Positions 21,175 to 31,739 of a stretch of 64,000 nucleotides of DNA are shown one piece after another. The stretch comes from Oscarella lobularis (Eukaryota; Porifera; Homoscleromorpha; Homosclerophorida; Oscarellidae). The stretch lies in assembly GCF_947507565.1 (NCBI RefSeq), contig NC_089187.1:1488001-1552000 (forward strand). Reading direction: 5' to 3'. Each line of letters begins with the position of its first letter. The stretch's first letter is position 1. The translations under genes and the position numbers were made by a program. The notes beneath the pieces were generated by a model. That model saw nothing but the letters and a program-made list of their open reading frames with translations. It was not told the origin of the DNA and did not search any database.

Positions 21175-21669
21175 TGCTTTCCTCTTCCGGACGGTCTTTT
21201 CCATCCTCTTTCGCCTGTTTCATCAAGCTAGATTTCAGGTGCAACATGGGAATTTGCCCACGTTGCGTCCAGGACAACGATCGATTTCTGCTTTCTCCTG
21301 TACTATCTAATTTCATAAAGATAACAATGCCTCTGCTCGACAATATCTTTGCGCTCATGAAAATTTTTTTGGTCGTTTCTTTTTGTGTATTTCTTTCGTA
21401 AAAAGCATGAACAGCCGGTCGAATTGCTGATCTATCGAAGTCATCGACGTTAGTGACAAAACGTGAAACCGAATAACGTTTGGCTTTTTTGGCGTGGGAG
21501 CAAACTTCCCGGATTCCTCGAACTCCCGTTTAATCATACACAGAGCTTGCTTCAAAAATCCAGTGGCGGCATGAAGTCGATCAATAACCCGCTGTACCCC
21601 TATCCGTTCCCATGGCGTCCTTTTTTCTCTCCTCGCCAAAAACGTCCATACTCGATGCACAATACGCAT
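21175..21669 (-). pseudogene. IS630-like (DDE_3) transposase relic, related to the element at 53219-55181
   Basis: Minus-strand pieces GVQRVIDRLHAATGF, FAPTPKKPNVIRF, VDDFDRSAIRP-like, ERKDIVEQRHCYLYEIR, IVVLDATWANSH and ETGERGWKRPSGRGK align in order with the transposase at 53507-54977. There the matching blocks are ERKEIVSQCHKFL, LVYLDETWAMH and GWKRPSGRGQ. The first catalytic Asp block is altered (LDATW for LDETW). At least three frame changes and in-frame stops are present. The C-terminal half with the second Asp and the Glu is not recognisable, and no TIRs were found. Confidence 0.6.
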
Positions 21670-21815
21670 TTCCTTTGACGTTATCCTCTGTCCACGCGGA
21701 ATGACCCAAGAAACGGTGGGTAAATCGATCTCAGCTCACGTCTAGAAAAGCGCGCGCGAAGGGGACGTCACTGCATCATTTCACGAAAACACGGAATATA
21801 TCGAGGAAATGAATA

Positions 21816-23565
21816 CCGTGAAATCCCAAAAAAGCCCTTGGCTTTTATGACAGAAGCCGCACCTTAGATGCGGCTACTATTCGAGAGCGGCTTCTATTCG
21901 AAGGCGACTTGTATGCATCAGTAAGCTTTATTTGTCGCAAAACAACTAGCTCACTCTAAGACAACACCTACAATATGCCTTCATTGTCCTCGTTGAGACT
22001 GTCTTCTTCGGACTATTCATGCTCTGTATCGCTCGTCTGTTCACCTAAGACAACTGCTCCTTGATCCATCCCGTCTTCTACCTCCTGTTCTTCAGCGTCC
22101 ACATTGCCTTGACCGGTACTTGCATGAGATCGAGCATAGAGACGTTCTAGCTGCACCCTGCCTTCTTGTAGGGGATAGCCATCCTTGAAGCGAGTAATAT
22201 TTTGGGCTGATGCTCCCGGCACTTGACCGCAGCATTCAAACGATCGCTTAATGAGGTCAGGAGTTAGGCTTTAATGACCATATCACAGAGCACAGACTTT
22301 GATACAGCACGCGTGTTTCCAGCGGCTGTGAACGATTTTTCGACGTGCTCCAACCAATAATCATATTGCTCTCGCAAGCTGGATTTGAACACCTTTGTTC
22401 CATGACACGTCTAGAGCCTGTATGTAGCTTGTGCAACCACCAGGAATAACAGCACTGTATATTTTGAAGTTTTTCCTTCATCAACATCACGGCAGACATG
22501 TCAACGGTAGGTTGTCCCATATTAGCAGCCACTGTGAGAATGCTAATGCGCCTAATACGCGGGTAAGCCAATCGATCGTCAGGTCGGTATTAAACCAGCC
22601 GTTATCGGAAAAGGTTACAATGATGTCACTTCTAGCCTTTAGCGTCCGATCTTCGGCTGTTTTACCCTTTCCATTGAAGACAAAAATGGCAATTTTTGGC
22701 ACCGCTAGCGGTAGCTGTAAGTGCAACGTTGACGATTTGCTTGTCTTGACCAGTCGTCGTCAGTGACACGGACTTTGCTCCAACAGGCGTCGAAACAGAC
22801 AGCTGATTCGTCCATTGCCTAAATGCTGTCCAAATGCATGTCTGGAAGGTCTTCGAAGTATAGCGCAAAAATTCGATCACTTTTGGTATAAGATTAGGCT
22901 GAGATTTCTGGCTTTGATGTGTTTTCATTCTGGTTGTCAGACGGAATCGCTTCATGAATCTATTGCACCATCCGGAGCTGCCTTCGAAAGACTCCGTTTT
23001 GCGCATATCATCGTGGAGCTGTATGGCTTTCTCTTTGATTTGCTTTCGCGTCACTCTAAAGCGGCATTGACGCTTCTCGACAATCCAGTCAAAGAGAAGC
23101 CGCTCCAGATCTTCGGATAAACTTGGCGTCCTCCACCGGTTCGTCTAGCCCTCGAATGTCCTCTCGACGTCCGCGTTTTATCTTCGGCTGTCAGTTCGTT
23201 CTCCATTTTTCTCCAACGCCTGACGAGGCTTTCATCAAGCGAATGAGTTCTGGCAGCCGCACGATTGGACATTGCTTTTGCGTTCTGAAGGACGCCCAGT
23301 TTGAAAGAGAGGGTATACTTTTTACGTATCCCACTTGACATTTAAGCGAGGCAAAGGAAATGAACCGTAAAGAAGCAAGAAAGAAGCAGAGCAGATGACT
23401 TTCCAAGCGTTTGAAACTCCCGGAGTTAGCCACTCGTGAATCCCGTATAAAAGCCGCGGCTACTGTTCGCGGGCGGCTTATATGCAGAAATATCTAGAAA
23501 CATTGCGGCTTTTTTAATCGAGGGCGGCTTCTATTGGAGGGCGGCATTTATTTGGGACCTTACGG
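21816..23565 (-). mobile_element. pogo/Tigger-type DNA transposon, TA target duplication
   Basis: The left end CCGTGAAATCCC (from 21816) and the inverse right end CCGTAAGGTCCC (ending 23565) are imperfect 12-bp inverted repeats, each directly flanked by TA (21814-21815, 23566-23567). The interior encodes a broken pogo-like transposase. Inside the ends, GCGGCTACTATTCGAG-type units occur in the same orientation at both sides (21872-21910 and 23453-23550) rather than inverted. Size 1750 bp fits the group. Confidence 0.72.
22013..23341 (-). pseudogene. pogo/Tigger-like transposase (psq HTH + CENPB HTH + DDE_1), frameshifted
   Basis: Order on the minus strand: psq-type helix-turn-helix (RKKYTLSFKLGVLQNAKAMS, SLDESLVRRWRK); CENP-B-type HTH (VTRKQIKEKAIQLHDDM, SSGWCNRFMKRFRLTTR); DDE_1 core (NVALTATASGAK, FNGKGKTAEDRTLKARSD, SDNGWFNTDLTIDWLTRVLG, WLLIWD). 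The tail contains FKSSLREQYDYWLEHVEKSF and an acidic end (VDAEEQEVEDGMDQGAV). At least four frame changes (about 23050-23100, 22680, 22500, 22440) inactivate it. The WLLIWD block carries the second catalytic Asp. It would cut and paste the element at TA sites. Confidence 0.75.
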
Positions 23566-23567
23566 TA

Positions 23568-25095
23568 CTTGCCGGTTTATCGCTCCATATCCGCAACAGC
23601 CACGCAATCATCTGATCCGCCCCCAACGTACAGTGCGCCCACGCATAAACTTCCTTTAAAGCGCGCTAGCGTCCGCGTTGTATGTCGTGTGTCATCGGGA
23701 ATGACATCGTTGCAATCCTCCCCGTGAAGAAATTCTCATGCTCACTCTCGAGTTTCTCAAACGGTATTTGGGACGTGATGAAGGCGTATGACTTATTCCT
23801 AACGACGCACTCCCCACGAGGGCACCTCACATCGTTTCAGTTGAAAGTTCTCAATTTGTTTCAATTTACATTTATTTCAATAAGACGCCTCACGCGAAAC
23901 ACACAATGAAAAAATAATATGTCAAACACTACATAAAAGTCACTCCTTTTAGACGTCTTTTCCCTTATTAAGATTTTTCAGCAGCATATTTTGCTTCCCG
24001 GGTATTTTTCAGCTTTCTCTCCCTTGAATCCCTTGAAGCAGCTTCTTTCTCTGCTGTTCTTTTGTATTTAAAAATTTCACACGTAATCATCTTCTCCGAA
24101 ATGAAACAAAAATTAACATATTTCTCCACACCACATTTTTCTCTGTGCTTGCCTTAGAATAAAACTCAGGAGCAGGCCTTTTCGCCATTTTGATAAGATC
24201 TCCTGTTCTCTAATTGCTTCTTTCTCGCGAACGCCTTCGTCATCTTAACAAACCAAGATATTTCTACAGCGAAAGACAGATTTTGTTAGACTTCTTGTGA
24301 CAGCGAGGAATCGCGTCATCTCGCGCTTTTCTAATGGAATAAAGACGCAGCTATCACCTGGGACGTATCCAATGTAGAAAGTGGTATGACTTAAATGGAA
24401 AGGGTATTGATTTTTCACGCGTACCGTTTCTCTTGTCTAGGCGTGCCGTAGCGACTGCTTTCAGAAAAATCGATTAATCGCACGGCATTGTGCATGGAAT
24501 GACCAAGAAACGCGTTCCCAAAGGTGCTCGCTGGCTGGGCGTTTGAATTTGATTGCGAATGTAAAGGGGCGTTTTACAAACGATACTTGATCCCGCCAAG
24601 GCTTTTATACGTGAGCGTCATGGTTGGCTTGGCCCGTCCTGTTTGCGCACAAATGACCTCTTCGCAAGCACACAAGCGAAACGTACGTCCTTAATGCATT
24701 TTTTTCTATTGAGCAGTTTTTGGCTTTAAGGTGGTACTATGGGTAACGCCCACACTTTTGGATCAAATTTCATGTAAAAAATTAAGTTTTTTTACCTTGC
24801 TCTTCAAACCTTCCTCTTTCGTTTGCGCCGATTTCCGCGGCTGTGCGACATTACAAGCCAGCTAGAAAAAAGGTGCAATTAGTAGACGTTCTTCCATCTT
24901 CCATAAAAAGCGTCCTTTCATCGTTTCCTTGTCATCGCCAATCTTCAGATTCTTCCAAACAGACTTTTCGGTAGCAAGCTGTGTCTCTAGGAGCGTAGAA
25001 ACTGCATTTGAGCGTCTTTCCGGAGTTCTCTAACGCGCGTCGCATTCTTCGGCAAATACCTGCGTTTTCTTGCTTATTTCCACGTCCTCTCAATC
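23568..25095. other. Mostly non-coding; possible small exons at about 24000-24250 (minus)
   Basis: On the minus strand about 24250-24165 reads DDEGVREKEAIREQEILSKW. About 24090-23975 reads EIFKYKRTAEKEAASRDSRE ending in AAEKS and a stop. Both are charged and helical and could be the last exons of an unrecognised gene, but the intron between them is not clear. Nothing else is supported. The short frame before 25099 is a shadow. Confidence 0.3.
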
Positions 25096-25098
25096 GAA

Positions 25099-28000
25099 AT
25101 GGGGCGCAAGTCAAAGTTCAAGAGAGCTGGCTTTCGTGGGACCCAATGGCATTTGATGGATCGGTCCGCTACGAACACTCAAACCAACCCCGAAGCACCT
25201 CCCAGTTCCGGGAGTGAACAAGAGGCTATTTCGAACCCATTTGGCGCGGGAATATCGTCGCTGAAGCTCGCAGACGCTCCTACTTTGTGGCCTGGAAAAG
25301 GCCCATCGCATACGTCACAGGGTAGCGTCTTGACACGTTTCTCAAGCGCCGATCCACCGACTTACCGCCTAATTGACCTCTTGCAACTGAGTTCGGCACT
25401 AACGAGCTTCGCCGTTTGCAGTACGTGCCTGGAAGGCAAAATTGTCCTTTGTGAAGACGAGAAGGAGCACCGAGGATTCGTGTCCAAGATTGTTTTGAAG
25501 TGCAATAGCTGCTCGGCGGCGCACTCATTCGCCACGTCTCGCCTTCGCCCTGGGGTTCGGGGACAAAGCTACGACGTCAATCGGCGTATAACACTCGCCG
25601 CGATTGGATCAGGAACCAATCGAGCGAGCTTCGTTCGCTTCGCCGGTGTCATGAATATGCCTCCGCCTCCATTGTATGACAGTTGGAACATTCATATTGA
25701 AGCACTTTCGGAATCTATGGGGACAGTAATTCAATAAATAGTTTCTTTTATTATACGAATACTAAACTCAACCGTTATTAGGTTTTTGAAGAGTCTGTTT
25801 GCCAAGCAGTGCAAAGACACCGGAATCGAGTAGGAGCAGGGGAAGACGACATCATCGACGTTGCTGTGTCATTTGACGGCACTTGGGCTCGACGAGGCTT
25901 CAGTTCTCTGTACGGTCTTCAGGCGGTTGTTCTCGACGGGTATGTAATCGACTTCAACATTTTTTCATCCTACTGCAGATCGTGCCAAAGAATGGAGGAA
26001 TTGGGGTAAAATATAATTCATCCACTTATCATTTTCATTGTGCAATAAAACCTTTTATTATTGACAGAGAGAGTGCAGCATTCCGCGCCTGGATGGATTA
26101 TCACTCACCCAAGTGCCGTCGAAATTACGAGGGTTCGGCTAAAGCTATGGAAAACAAGGGAGCAGTTGTTCTGTTTTCGAGGTCGATCGAAAAATATAAA
26201 CTGAGGTAATTTATTACAATAATTCTTACATACCTTGAACAAAAGTGCAGATATACGACGTTTATTGGAGACGGTGACTCCAGCTCATATGAGGCGGTGA
26301 AACGAATTTACGGAGAGGGGCATCCAGTCCGGAAGCTTGATTGCGTTGGTCACGTGCATAAGAGGATGGGTGCTCATCTCCGTAAATTCGTTTCTGAAAA
26401 CAAAAGGATAATTATGGATGATGGAGGACGTGTCAATGGAGCTAATCGCCTCACGCACTTCATGATTGACCAGTAGGTGTAATAGATATTGCTCATAACA
26501 AGACTTCTAAGTTTCTTTAGCCTTAGTTCGAACTATGGCTACGCCATAAAGGCTAACGGCGGAGACGTCGAAAAAATGAGAAAGAGCGTGATAGCCTCTC
26601 TTTATCACAGTATAATGCCTTATAACAAAAATAAGAAGGCAAGCAAAAAGAGAAAATAAATATAAATTTACTACATACCTTTTTCTTAGGTCAGTTCTCA
26701 AAAGCCGTCTCCAGGGCACGCATTTGAGCACGGGCCTACTTGCTGCCCCCAAACGGAAGACGACCAGCACCAGTTTTGCCCCGAAGGGGAAACTCGTGGT
26801 GTTGGTGGCGTCGAGCTCAAGCTGGCGCTACACCTGGGCCGCAAAAAAAAGCGCTGCCTCACGCCTTCTTCCACGAACTCAAGGCCATCTTTGACGTTCT
26901 TTCATCTCCAGCGCTGCTGGAAAGCTGCCGAGAAGGTCTAACCCAGAACGACGTAAGTTTGAAATAAAATATTTTATCAGTTTGTACTACATTTACCTGT
27001 AGAATGAATCTTCCACAACACCCTTTGGGGTTACGTTGACAAAGCAAAGTATAAAGGGCCTGCAATAATAACGGCAGCGGCAAGGCTTGCCGCTTGCCAA
27101 TTCAATCACGGCTCAAAAGCTTTTGCTCGCGTACTGGAGGTCGCAAAGACGCCAGGTGGAAAGCATTCATTGTCAGCTTTCCAGAGCCTGGATGATGTTC
27201 GTATCCGAGCATCAAATGTGAAGAACACTAGCGAGTGGAAGAGAGCAAGGGCATCGAGGAAAAAGCGAAAAAAACAGAGGCGGGATCGGCAAGAGCGGCA
27301 AGAGGGGGCAACATACGCTCCTGGTGCCTTTGGTACTGTCGCTGAAGGAGCCGCCGATAACGTCCCCGGTCGTCGCACAGCTTCGCGTCGTGGTCAAGGT
27401 AAAGGGCGGGCAAGAGGAAGAGGCAGGCGCGGAAGGCAAGGCGAGAATGGCCACGTCAGTGATGACGAAGACGGAGGGCAGATTGGAGATCAAACTGAAG
27501 CACAGAGAGGACGGGAGAGAGGCAGAGGCAGGGGTAAAGGAAAAGGAAGGGGAAATGCTAAGCGGCCACTAAAAGGAAGATGGACCTCGAGGAAAAAAAG
27601 TAGGCATTTGTTGCGTGCGATCACCGTTTTGTCTCATTCTTTCACTCCATAGGACGCGGTGCCGTTGAGACTGATCTAGACGACGAAACTACTAGTACGG
27701 AAGCGTCCGAGAGTGAAAGTGAGTCCAGCGATGAAGATTACGGTCCCGGCCCATCAACTGTAAGCCTTGTTTGACATTCTGGATAGCCCACTTCTTATCT
27801 AAGGTAATTGATAGAGCGTAGCTCCATCAACAAGAAGATCAAGTCNNNNNNNNNNNNNNNNNNNNNNNNNNNNNNNNNNNNNNNNNNNNNNNNNNNNNNN
27901 NNNNNNNNNNNNNNNNNNNNNNNNNNNNNNNNNNNNNNNNNNNNNNNNNNNNNNNNNNNNNNNNNNNNNNNNNNNNNNNNNNNNNNNNNNNNNNNNNNNN

Positions 28001-28177
28001 NNNNNNNNNNNNNNNNNNNNNNNNNNNNNNNNNNNNNNNNNNNNNGGCGGCGGCGGCGAGAACGACGACGAATTGTTTGAAGCGCTATTTGGAGGCGACG
28101 AAAACGACCCCGATTTCGGTGGCTTTAGCATCTCTGAAGAGGATCTTTTGAACCCCGAATTCCAAGCGTTCGATTAG
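25099..28177 (+). pseudogene. Mutator-like (MULE) transposase gene, multi-exon, two frameshifts, interrupted by N gap
   Basis: Start ATG at 25099. Introns 25726-25781, 26006-26067, 26206-26250 and 26473-26520 (45-62 bp, GT-AG) join exons in frame. Blocks in order: NRRITLAAIGSGTNRASFVR, FAGVMNMPPPP, VAVSFDGTWARRGFSSLYGL (D), YTTFIGDGDSSSYEAVKRIY (D), LDCVGHVHKRMGAHLRK, LSSNYGYAIKANGGDVEKMR, SWCWWRRAQAG, IFDVLSSPALLESCREGLTQ, then GPAIITAAARLAACQFNHGS. This is the Mutator-like transposase order. Single bases are missing near 26786 and 27010, and the junction at about 26605-26695 is uncertain. The C-terminus is an Arg/Gly-rich tail (27300-27590), then after a 53-bp intron (27600-27652) an acidic Ser/Glu segment. 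The gap follows. A Glu/Asp-rich end (NDDELFEALFGGDENDPDF) to a stop at 28175-28177 may belong to it. Confidence 0.65.
27846..28045. other. Assembly gap, 200 N
   Basis: Exactly 200 unknown bases inside the 3' part of the Mutator-like gene, probably a scaffold join of arbitrary length. Reading frames that cross it are meaningless. Confidence 1.
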
Positions 28178-28179
28178 GA

Positions 28180-28680
28180 GGTCCCCGTGTAATCGATCTG
28201 TTTGCGTTTTGTTGCGCGTAGTCTTGCATTCCTGACTAATGAAGTTCACACGTCATGGCTCCCAACTCCGCGACTTGACGCCTTCGCCACGGCTTGCTCC
28301 TTTCCCAGTTGTACTGCTCAACGGCCTTCCACAAAAAGAAATCAAACCGATTAGGCACGAAAACGCATTCCCTAAGATAGACGAAAGCGACAGAAGATTT
28401 CGCGACCAACATCGATGGCGTAGGCCGATTTTCGTGAAACGGTGCTCGATTAGCCGATTCGGGACTCTCGCTAGCGCTACGGTAGTCTCTAAAACGCATC
28501 GGAAACGGGGTAAATGGTCAATACGCATCTTGCGTTGACTCATTTTGGATCTCGAAGATGGACGAAAAAGCGACGTACTCGCCCTCAACTTTGGGAGCCA
28601 TTATGTAGAGAAGTCCAAAATGGCCGACATCGCGGTAATCGGTGGCTATTTTTCCTTCGGTTTGCCCTACAACGATGCCA
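28180..28680. other. No recognisable gene; open frames on both strands
   Basis: Frames of about 100 codons overlap on both strands at 28239-28588, with no domain. AAAATGGCCGAC at about 28618 resembles a YY1-type promoter motif. Confidence 0.3.
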
Positions 28681-28717
28681 TTCTCTCCTAGAAGATAGAA
28701 GACACTGCATTGATATC

Positions 28718-28924
28718 AACATGTTGCTTCGACTAAAGAATCGGGCCAAGGAAAGCCAAATCGAGAATTTCGAATCCTCCGACGAAACGGAACAGTCAAA
28801 AGTTGGTCGTAAAATTCTTTTGAGCAATAGCTCTTTAGGATTTATCACTGGAAAGACCATTTTCGAAGCGATTGCAGATGTACGACGAACAGGTACGCTA
28901 GATTTCGGTCATACTCATATCTAA
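28718..28924 (+). CDS. Small unrecognised frame MLLRLKNRAKES...
   Basis: From an ATG at about 28721 the plus strand reads MLLRLKNRAKESQIENFESS, DETEQSKVGRKILLSNSSLG and FITGKTIFEAIADVRRTG. A possible GT donor lies near 28891; without splicing the frame ends at 28924. Composition looks protein-like, but I know no family. The frame is also open upstream. It may be the first exon of a host gene downstream of a promoter-like CpG-rich stretch. Function unknown. Confidence 0.3.
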   Translation, partial: NMLLRLKNRAKESQIENFESSDETEQSKVGRKILLSNSSLGFITGKTIFEAIADVRRTGTLDFGHTHI

Positions 28925-29029
28925 CGGTCGTTTTTGAATTTTTTTGTTCGAATTTGGCTGGTTTCTTTGGAAATCGGTAAGATGCAAGAAGGTGAGGACG
29001 GTCTAAGGTGCACCGTAAGCAATGCATGA

Positions 29030-29750
29030 TAGTCCAAAAACTTTATTTCATATGTTTTTAAAAGGGGGCGGAATATTCATAATGCCACCTTAATTAACAG
29101 CTGGGTGGGGCATTCATAGAGCAGTAGTCGTCCAATTTTGCTATCTTCGAGACACGAGATGGCATTTTGTATTCGCTGGTGAAGGAAGCGAGATGATGGA
29201 GCGTATGTCTTTGCCAAGAGACTGTGAATGTTGTGCCTAGAGAGATTGCGCGCTCGCGTATTTAGTTAGGGTTAGGTGCTTCAGCCAATTACAGTGGGCG
29301 CTCTAACTCCAATCAGCCAATGAGACCTTGCATTCGTCTACTAATTGACTCAATTATTTCAATTGAGAAAGTTAAGCGTCGTATTGCCTGCATGGAGCGT
29401 CGTACGCGGAACAGGCCAACACGTTATCGCCTTTGGCGCGATGGAAAAACCGAAATCCCTTAGCAAACCAGCAGTTATTGGCGGAAGAATCGACCATTGG
29501 CTTCCGTCGCTGAGAAAAATCTCAACCCAGCCACCACTTCGGACTCCGAGGCGGTGCCGGCAATCCGAGTCGTCAACTGCGGGCCTGCGCCAGAGGCGCA
29601 GTCGGTAAATCTGTTGTGGCACCTGGGGCAAATCATATACCCTGCGATCGAGCTAAGATCTAAGCATATTTCGTTGCAGCAAGGCCGCCGCAAAAACCCC
29701 AAGCGATCCCTTCGCATTGAACTAAATCTGTTGTGACACCTGAGGGAAAC
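29030..29750. other. Intergenic stretch with CCAAT boxes and a short direct repeat
   Basis: 29290-29330 contains two CCAAT boxes (CAGCCAATTACAG, CAGCCAATGAGA) next to GGGTTAGG, a promoter-like cluster. TAAATCTGTTGTG followed by a CACCTG-type string occurs at about 29606 and again at 29723. Overlapping frames at 29345-29740 carry no recognisable domain. Confidence 0.35.
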
Positions 29751-29757
29751 TCCTACA

Positions 29758-30264
29758 CTATGCGACGCCTGCCTGCTTATCGCACTCCTTTATTTTGGCA
29801 ACGCTAAAATCGTCATCTCGAATGCATAGCATACAATTCTCAGCGTAAATTGTTGTGCAATCGCACAAAAACGATCGGCAGTCGTGCGGATCCGGTGAAA
29901 CATCGGCGTAGCGCAAACGCCGATTTAGGCCGACCTCATGTCCTCTTGGCGCGTCTCGCTGCAGGTGAAGCCACCCGAAGTAGAGGAGGCACTCTTGAGA
30001 CTCGCCTTCACGATTTCTCGCCGGATGATTGAAAGCGAGGCGCCGTGGCGACACCGGCGAGCGCGGAAGATGAAATGCCTCTTCGATCGTTTCTATCATC
30101 GACGGTGTCGCCCCGGGGCAAACGAGCGTCCACGTCGGATAAGTTGCGCGCAAGTCGTCGATCGAGTGGGGTTGCGAGAAAGGGGCGATTGAGCGTAGTC
30201 GAAATTGCGCCGATGTAAATTCCTCGCAAACGACGCCCTGGAAGGTGCCGACGTCAAAAAGTTA
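29758..30264 (-). CDS. Unrecognised gene, C-terminal exon of about 168 codons
   Basis: A single minus-strand frame runs without interruption from about 30264 to a stop at 29758. It reads FDVGTFQGVVCEEFTSAQFR, LRSIAPFSQPHSIDDLRATY, PTWTLVCPGATPSMIETIEE, ECLLYFGWLHLQRDAPRGHE, VSPDPHDCRSFLCDCTTIYA and ENCMLCIRDDDFSVAKIKEC. Unlike the element genes around it, it has no frameshift and has regular G/C-rich codon use. The end is Cys-rich, with five Cys in about 18 residues. An in-frame TAA lies just upstream, so it is probably the last exon behind an acceptor. I do not recognise the family. It is one of the few candidates for a live host gene here. Confidence 0.4.
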
Positions 30265-31260
30265 TTTTGATAGCACCAACCGGGTCCGACTTGTCGCTCG
30301 TATATCCATATATAGGAATGCAAAATATAGCTGTCATCCATTTGATTGAAGCGGATTGTCGTAAGGGAACTCGATGTGGGAACTCGACATTGTCGTCATA
30401 AATAAATTAGTGTGAGTAAACGGAGGGGATGTTTGGTGGAAACTTCGCGAGTTAGGTAATATGTCACCGACTTAAAAAGTACAAATTCAGAGTACTAGTT
30501 GTGTTTAAAAAAATGTTAGAGGTGAGCTGGGGGCTGCGGGAATTGCTAAATAATAGATGAATAAAATAGAATAAGACGTTAAAACGAGTGAAGTGAGCAT
30601 GCGGGAATGTTTCTAAGCGGAAATTTAATATTATTTATATTAAAAATGGTTTGTTTGTTTAATGTAAATGTTTTTTAAATAATTTTATTAATGCGCTAGT
30701 CAACGACTAGACGACATTGGGTTCTCATTCGCGATACCGCAAGATGACAGTGATTTGTTCAAGATGGCCAAGCAATCAAAGAAGTCTTTCTGTTCTATGG
30801 TACCTCTATCCGCTTGTGGAATGTGGGGTTGGACTATGAAAATATTGCCCGTATGTCCGCGTAAGGAAAACGCTATTAAAAAGTCTGCCCGGAAATTCGG
30901 GCAACATACGAAAGTACTGTGAATTTTGTGAGGGTGACGGCATGACGGCTGCCGTGTTTGACGATCTCTAAAGTCGGGTGGAGCAATGGCGGAGTCATTC
31001 TTGTGCGTACAAGAAAAGTTTTGTTACGTGAGAACGCATCTGTGGAGATTAATAAAAAATTGACGGGTGCAAAAAGAGTAACTTTGAAAGAAGTAAAATG
31101 CGCATGCGTGCTTGTAATTGTTGTTCAACAAAAATTTGTAATTTCTGAAGAAATATTACTCAAAGAAAAAAGAGAACTCAACGCAAAACTAAACACAATT
31201 TCCAACAGTTGTTAAAAAAATGACCTCTGTCAAATGACGTAGTTCAAAAACACATGGAGT
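30265..31260. other. AT-rich stretch, no supported gene
   Basis: The 85-codon frame at 30958-31215 is Lys/Val-rich with no domain. From 30350 to 30700 the sequence is strongly A/T-rich. Nothing else is seen. Confidence 0.4.
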
Positions 31261-31268
31261 TGATGGGT

Positions 31269-31514
31269 TTACTGAAAGTCGCCGTCATAGTCGGTGAAGA
31301 CGTAGTCGTCGTTGAAGCGGGAGGGAGCGACAGTGCAACGCTTGGAGGAGGTTCGCGGCTTTGGATCATGATCTTCGCTGAACGAAAGTGTGCTGTGGGA
31401 TTTCTTACTGGACGTCGTTGAGCGCCTCTGTTTCGGTTGAAGATGGTGAAATGGAGCGGTAAATCTGTGATTTGGTGGGTGTGAACGAGTTCTGTGTGAA
31501 TGGTGAATGAACAA
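31269..31514 (-). CDS. Unrecognised C-terminal exon, Ser/Lys/His-rich
   Basis: An open minus-strand frame ends at 31269. It reads HHLQPKQRRSTTSSKKSHST, LSFSEDHDPKPRTSSKRCTV and APSRFNDDYVFTDYDGDFQ. The polar, low-complexity body with an acidic aromatic end looks like a disordered C-terminus of a host protein. Whether the Met at 31514 is a true start or an exon continues upstream into the minisatellite is not clear. No family recognised. Confidence 0.35.
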   Translation of the reverse strand: MFIHHSHRTRSHPPNHRFTAPFHHLQPKQRRSTTSSKKSHSTLSFSEDHDPKPRTSSKRCTVAPSRFNDDYVFTDYDGDFQ

Positions 31515-31529
31515 GCGACTTTCAGATAT

Positions 31530-31731
31530 CCCTATATGCCCTGTATTTATTTATGAGTCATCGGTTGCTCGATCCTTCTCCATAGATGCCTTGTATTTAT
31601 ATATGAGTCATCGGTTGCTTAACTCCTTCTCCCTATATGCCCTGTATTTATTTATGAGTAATCGGTAGTTCGATCCTCCTCTCTATGTTCCTTGTATTTA
31701 TTTATGAGTCATCGGTTGCTTGACTCCTTTT
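31530..31731. repeat. Minisatellite, four copies of a 50-51 bp unit
   Basis: Units start at 31530, 31580, 31631 and 31681 and share the core TGTATTTATTTATGAGTCAT, then CGGTTGCT and a C/T-rich end. The array directly precedes the left edge of the YqaJ-type gene. Confidence 0.9.
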
Positions 31732-31739
31732 CCTATAGA

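Noticed and set aside
27799-28131. Frames spanning the N run
   Set aside because: They consist mostly of unknown residues.
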